Assembly: GCA_964514395.1 (NCBI GenBank) | Contig: CAZEQK010000011.1 | Coordinates: 15,194-79,193 of the forward strand | DNA from: CAZEQK01 sp964514395 | GTDB taxonomy: Bacteria; Bacillota; Bacilli; Tepidibacillales; Tepidibacillaceae | Length of the DNA stretch: 64,000 nt | Reading direction: 5' to 3' | Shown here: positions 62,328 through 64,000 of the stretch, piece after piece | Numbering within the stretch: the first letter of the stretch is position 1 | How the letters are laid out: each line of letters opens with the position of its first letter | Position numbers and translations under genes: made by a program | The notes under the pieces: generated by a model | What the model saw: only the letters and a program-made list of their open reading frames with translations | What the model was told of the DNA's origin: nothing | The model's database searches: none

Positions 62328-62648
62328 ATGAATAAGTTAATCAGGAAATTTAATATTTTGTTTGGTGTGAGTATGGTTACAATATTGTTTTTAGGTGCAA
62401 TCATTATCTATGCTGTTGTGTATGATATGAACAAAGGTGATCAAGATAGTAAAAGCTTAGTACTCGCAAACCTCCCTGCATATGAAGAACTATATAAGGA
62501 CGCTAGTAGCAAATGCCATGAATCACCAGATCCAAAATCGCAAAAAACACTAGAAAATTTGGATGAGATGTTAAAATTAACTGGTTTATCTACTGATGAT
62601 GCGAATAAAATTCGTGACTATGTGGATTACAATCAAAATTTAAAGTAA
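62328..62648 (+). CDS. Membrane-anchored cytochrome c-like protein with a single-Cys SxxCH motif
   Basis: 106 residues. One N-terminal membrane helix (FGVSMVTILFLGAIIIYAVVY), then a short domain with YEELYKDASSKCHESPDPKS. The heme motif would be CxxCH but the first Cys is replaced by Ser (codon AGT at the position of TGT), leaving SSKCH. The remaining LTGLSTDDANKIRDYVDY is like the C-terminal helix of small class I cytochromes c. AGAGGTG precedes the ATG. Between ccm genes and the nirJ/ahb genes. Either a heme protein with a single thioether bond, a degenerate non-heme relative, or a one-base sequence error. Confidence 0.65.
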   Translation: MNKLIRKFNILFGVSMVTILFLGAIIIYAVVYDMNKGDQDSKSLVLANLPAYEELYKDASSKCHESPDPKSQKTLENLDEMLKLTGLSTDDANKIRDYVDYNQNLK

Positions 62649-62691
62649 GATAATCATAAATTAAATAAAATATGAGTAACTAAAAGGAGAA

Positions 62692-63873
62692 ATGAACGTG
62701 ATAGGTATTACTAAATTACTTACTAACTCTAGTAATTTTGGAGATAAATTACGTTATAGTGAACATTCTAAAGGCAGAGTACATGGAACACATTTAAATC
62801 ATGGTCCAGTTGTAGTTTGGAATGTTACAAGAACATGTAATTTGCATTGCATTCATTGTTACAGTAGCTCTGAATCAAAAAAATATTCAGAGGAGCTTTC
62901 TACTGAGGAAGCTAGAACAATGATAGACCAATTAGCAGAGTTTCAAGTTCCTGTATTATTACTATCTGGAGGGGAACCATTAATTCGACCTGATATATTG
63001 GATTTATCTGAATATGCTGTCAAAAAAGGGTTAAGAGTTACCTTTTCTACCAATGGTACATTAATAGATAAGGAAATGGCCAAAAAAATCAAAGATATAG
63101 GTGTTGGCTATGTTGGTGTGTCATTTGATGGCATAAAAGAAAAGCACGACTCCTTCAGGAGATCTGAAGGCGCATTTGATAAGGCACTTCAAGGTATTAG
63201 AAATTTAATTGAAGTAGGCCAAAGAGTAGGTTTGCGTTTTACCATTAATAAACATAATTACCTTCAGCTTAATGATATATTTAACTTTATGGAAAAAGAA
63301 AACATACCTAGAGCTTGTTTCTATCATCTAGTTTATTCTGGACGCGGCAGTGAAATGATGAAGGAAGATCTATCACATGAAGAAACAAGAGACGCTTTAG
63401 ATATTATAATAAATAGGACATTAGATTTTCATAAACGAGGTTTAAATAAAGAAATTTTAACAGTTGATAACCATGCTGACAGTGTATATTTATATTTAAA
63501 AATGAAAGAAGAAAATCCAGAACAAGCAGCACTTATATGGGAAATGCTCCAAAGAAATGGCGGAAATCGTTCCGGTATAGCAATTGCAAATATCGATAAC
63601 CGCGGTTATGTTCACCCAGATCAATTTACCCAAAATCATACAATTGGTAATATCAGAGAGAAACACTTTGGAGATATCTGGACAAATTCCGATCATCCAA
63701 TTTTACAAGGTCTTAAAAATAGAAAATCCTTATTAAAAGGAAGATGTGCTTCATGTAAATGGTTAGAAGTATGTAATGGTAATTTCAGACCGAGGGCAGA
63801 AGCAGTATACGGAGATTTTTGGGAATCAGATCCAGCTTGTTATCTGACAGATCAAGAAATTGGTATAGTCTAA
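62692..63873 (+). CDS. Radical SAM enzyme, AhbC/NirJ1 type (siroheme-derived heme or heme d1 synthesis)
   Basis: 393 residues. The radical SAM cluster motif is TRTCNLHCIHCYSS (CxxxCxxC), then LLSGGEPLIRPDIL and FSTNGTLID. The C-terminal auxiliary cluster region has GRCASCKWLEVCNGNFRPRAEAVYGDFW and a last Cys in DPACYLTD, as in AhbC (12,18-didecarboxysiroheme deacetylase) and NirJ1. I cannot tell the two apart by eye. AAAGGAG precedes the ATG. Followed by an AhbD/NirJ2-like gene. Confidence 0.85.
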   Translation: MNVIGITKLLTNSSNFGDKLRYSEHSKGRVHGTHLNHGPVVVWNVTRTCNLHCIHCYSSSESKKYSEELSTEEARTMIDQLAEFQVPVLLLSGGEPLIRPDILDLSEYAVKKGLRVTFSTNGTLIDKEMAKKIKDIGVGYVGVSFDGIKEKHDSFRRSEGAFDKALQGIRNLIEVGQRVGLRFTINKHNYLQLNDIFNFMEKENIPRACFYHLVYSGRGSEMMKEDLSHEETRDALDIIINRTLDFHKRGLNKEILTVDNHADSVYLYLKMKEENPEQAALIWEMLQRNGGNRSGIAIANIDNRGYVHPDQFTQNHTIGNIREKHFGDIWTNSDHPILQGLKNRKSLLKGRCASCKWLEVCNGNFRPRAEAVYGDFWESDPACYLTDQEIGIV

Positions 63874-63900
63874 ATAATAGATATTTGGGAGGAATAACGA

Positions 63901-64000
63901 ATGCATCCCATGCACGGAAAAGGATATACTCCACGCTTAATTTTCTGGGAATTGACAGAAGGCTGTAATCTAAAATGCGTACATTGTCGGGCTACGGCAC
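63901..64000 (+). CDS. Radical SAM enzyme, AhbD/NirJ2 type (5' part; runs off the window)
   Basis: The 33 residues in the window begin MHPMHGKGYTPRLIFWELTE and reach the cluster motif GCNLKCVHCRATA. A CxxxCxxC followed by R-A-T-A is characteristic of AhbD heme synthase (Fe-coproporphyrin III decarboxylase) and NirJ2. GGGAGGAAT precedes the ATG. Likely in an operon with the preceding gene. Confidence 0.8.
   Translation, partial: MHPMHGKGYTPRLIFWELTEGCNLKCVHCRATA

Overview
The window is low-GC Gram-positive DNA from an endospore-forming member of the Bacillales. The support is strong AGGAGG-type ribosome binding sites, a HemAT globin sensor, YneF, PepV, a SleB-type spore cortex hydrolase, a GntP/CdaR glycerate module, the hemA-hemX-cysG gene order, and a Rieske/cytochrome b6/subunit IV complex of the Firmicute type. 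Ethylbenzene-dehydrogenase-like heme protein, cytochrome c maturation System I genes and a NirJ/AhbC-AhbD type radical SAM pair point to an anaerobic or facultatively anaerobic respirer. No tRNA, rRNA or CRISPR array was seen.

Layout. 1-6.3 kb: end of a B12-dependent radical SAM protein, an aldo/keto reductase, and a glycerate operon (CdaR regulator, glycerate kinase, GntP permease). 6.3-11.3 kb: a thioredoxin-like gene with an in-frame TGA exactly at the first active-site Cys position, followed by a bacterial-SECIS-like hairpin (probable selenoprotein); then pepV, yneF, hemAT, a preQ1-I riboswitch with queF, and a second structured leader before a CmpB-like membrane protein. 11.4-15.4 kb: a three-gene split version of the large 2-hydroxyacyl-CoA dehydratase activase family, and a SleB-like hydrolase. 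15.5-19.1 kb: a small ORF and glpD-glpK.

19.4-38.8 kb is one large carbohydrate locus, probably for isomalto-oligosaccharides, dextran or cyclic isomaltosaccharides: a ROK regulator with an ABC importer and two glycosidases (a six-hairpin enzyme and a GH31 enzyme), then a LacI regulator with three operators, GH15, a second ABC importer, and two GH66 proteins (one membrane-anchored, one cytosolic). Neither importer has its own ATPase, so a shared MsmX-like ATPase elsewhere is expected. A structured non-coding repeat of about 177 bp occurs twice in this locus and once as a 3' piece at its end.

38.9-43.5 kb: oligoendopeptidase F and a divergent SsuABC/ThiXYZ-like ABC transporter. 43.6-51.9 kb: a heme/siroheme cluster (hemA-hemX-cysG-hemC) followed by truncated hemC and resB pieces and then a diverged second copy (hemA-hemX-cysG) interrupted by an IS1380-family element; hemA2 and cysG2 each carry a one-base deficit in a poly-A run. 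52-64 kb: a respiratory island with a NarL-type two-component system, a heme-binding lipoprotein, a Rieske/cytochrome b6/subunit IV complex, a complete System I* cytochrome c maturation set (ccmE, F, A, B, C, D, with CXXXY-type CcmE and no CcmH), an odd single-Cys cytochrome-like protein, and two radical SAM enzymes for heme d1 or siroheme-dependent heme synthesis. A plausible reading is that the second hemA-hemX-cysG set supplies siroheme to this island and the Ccm proteins mature its c-type cytochromes.
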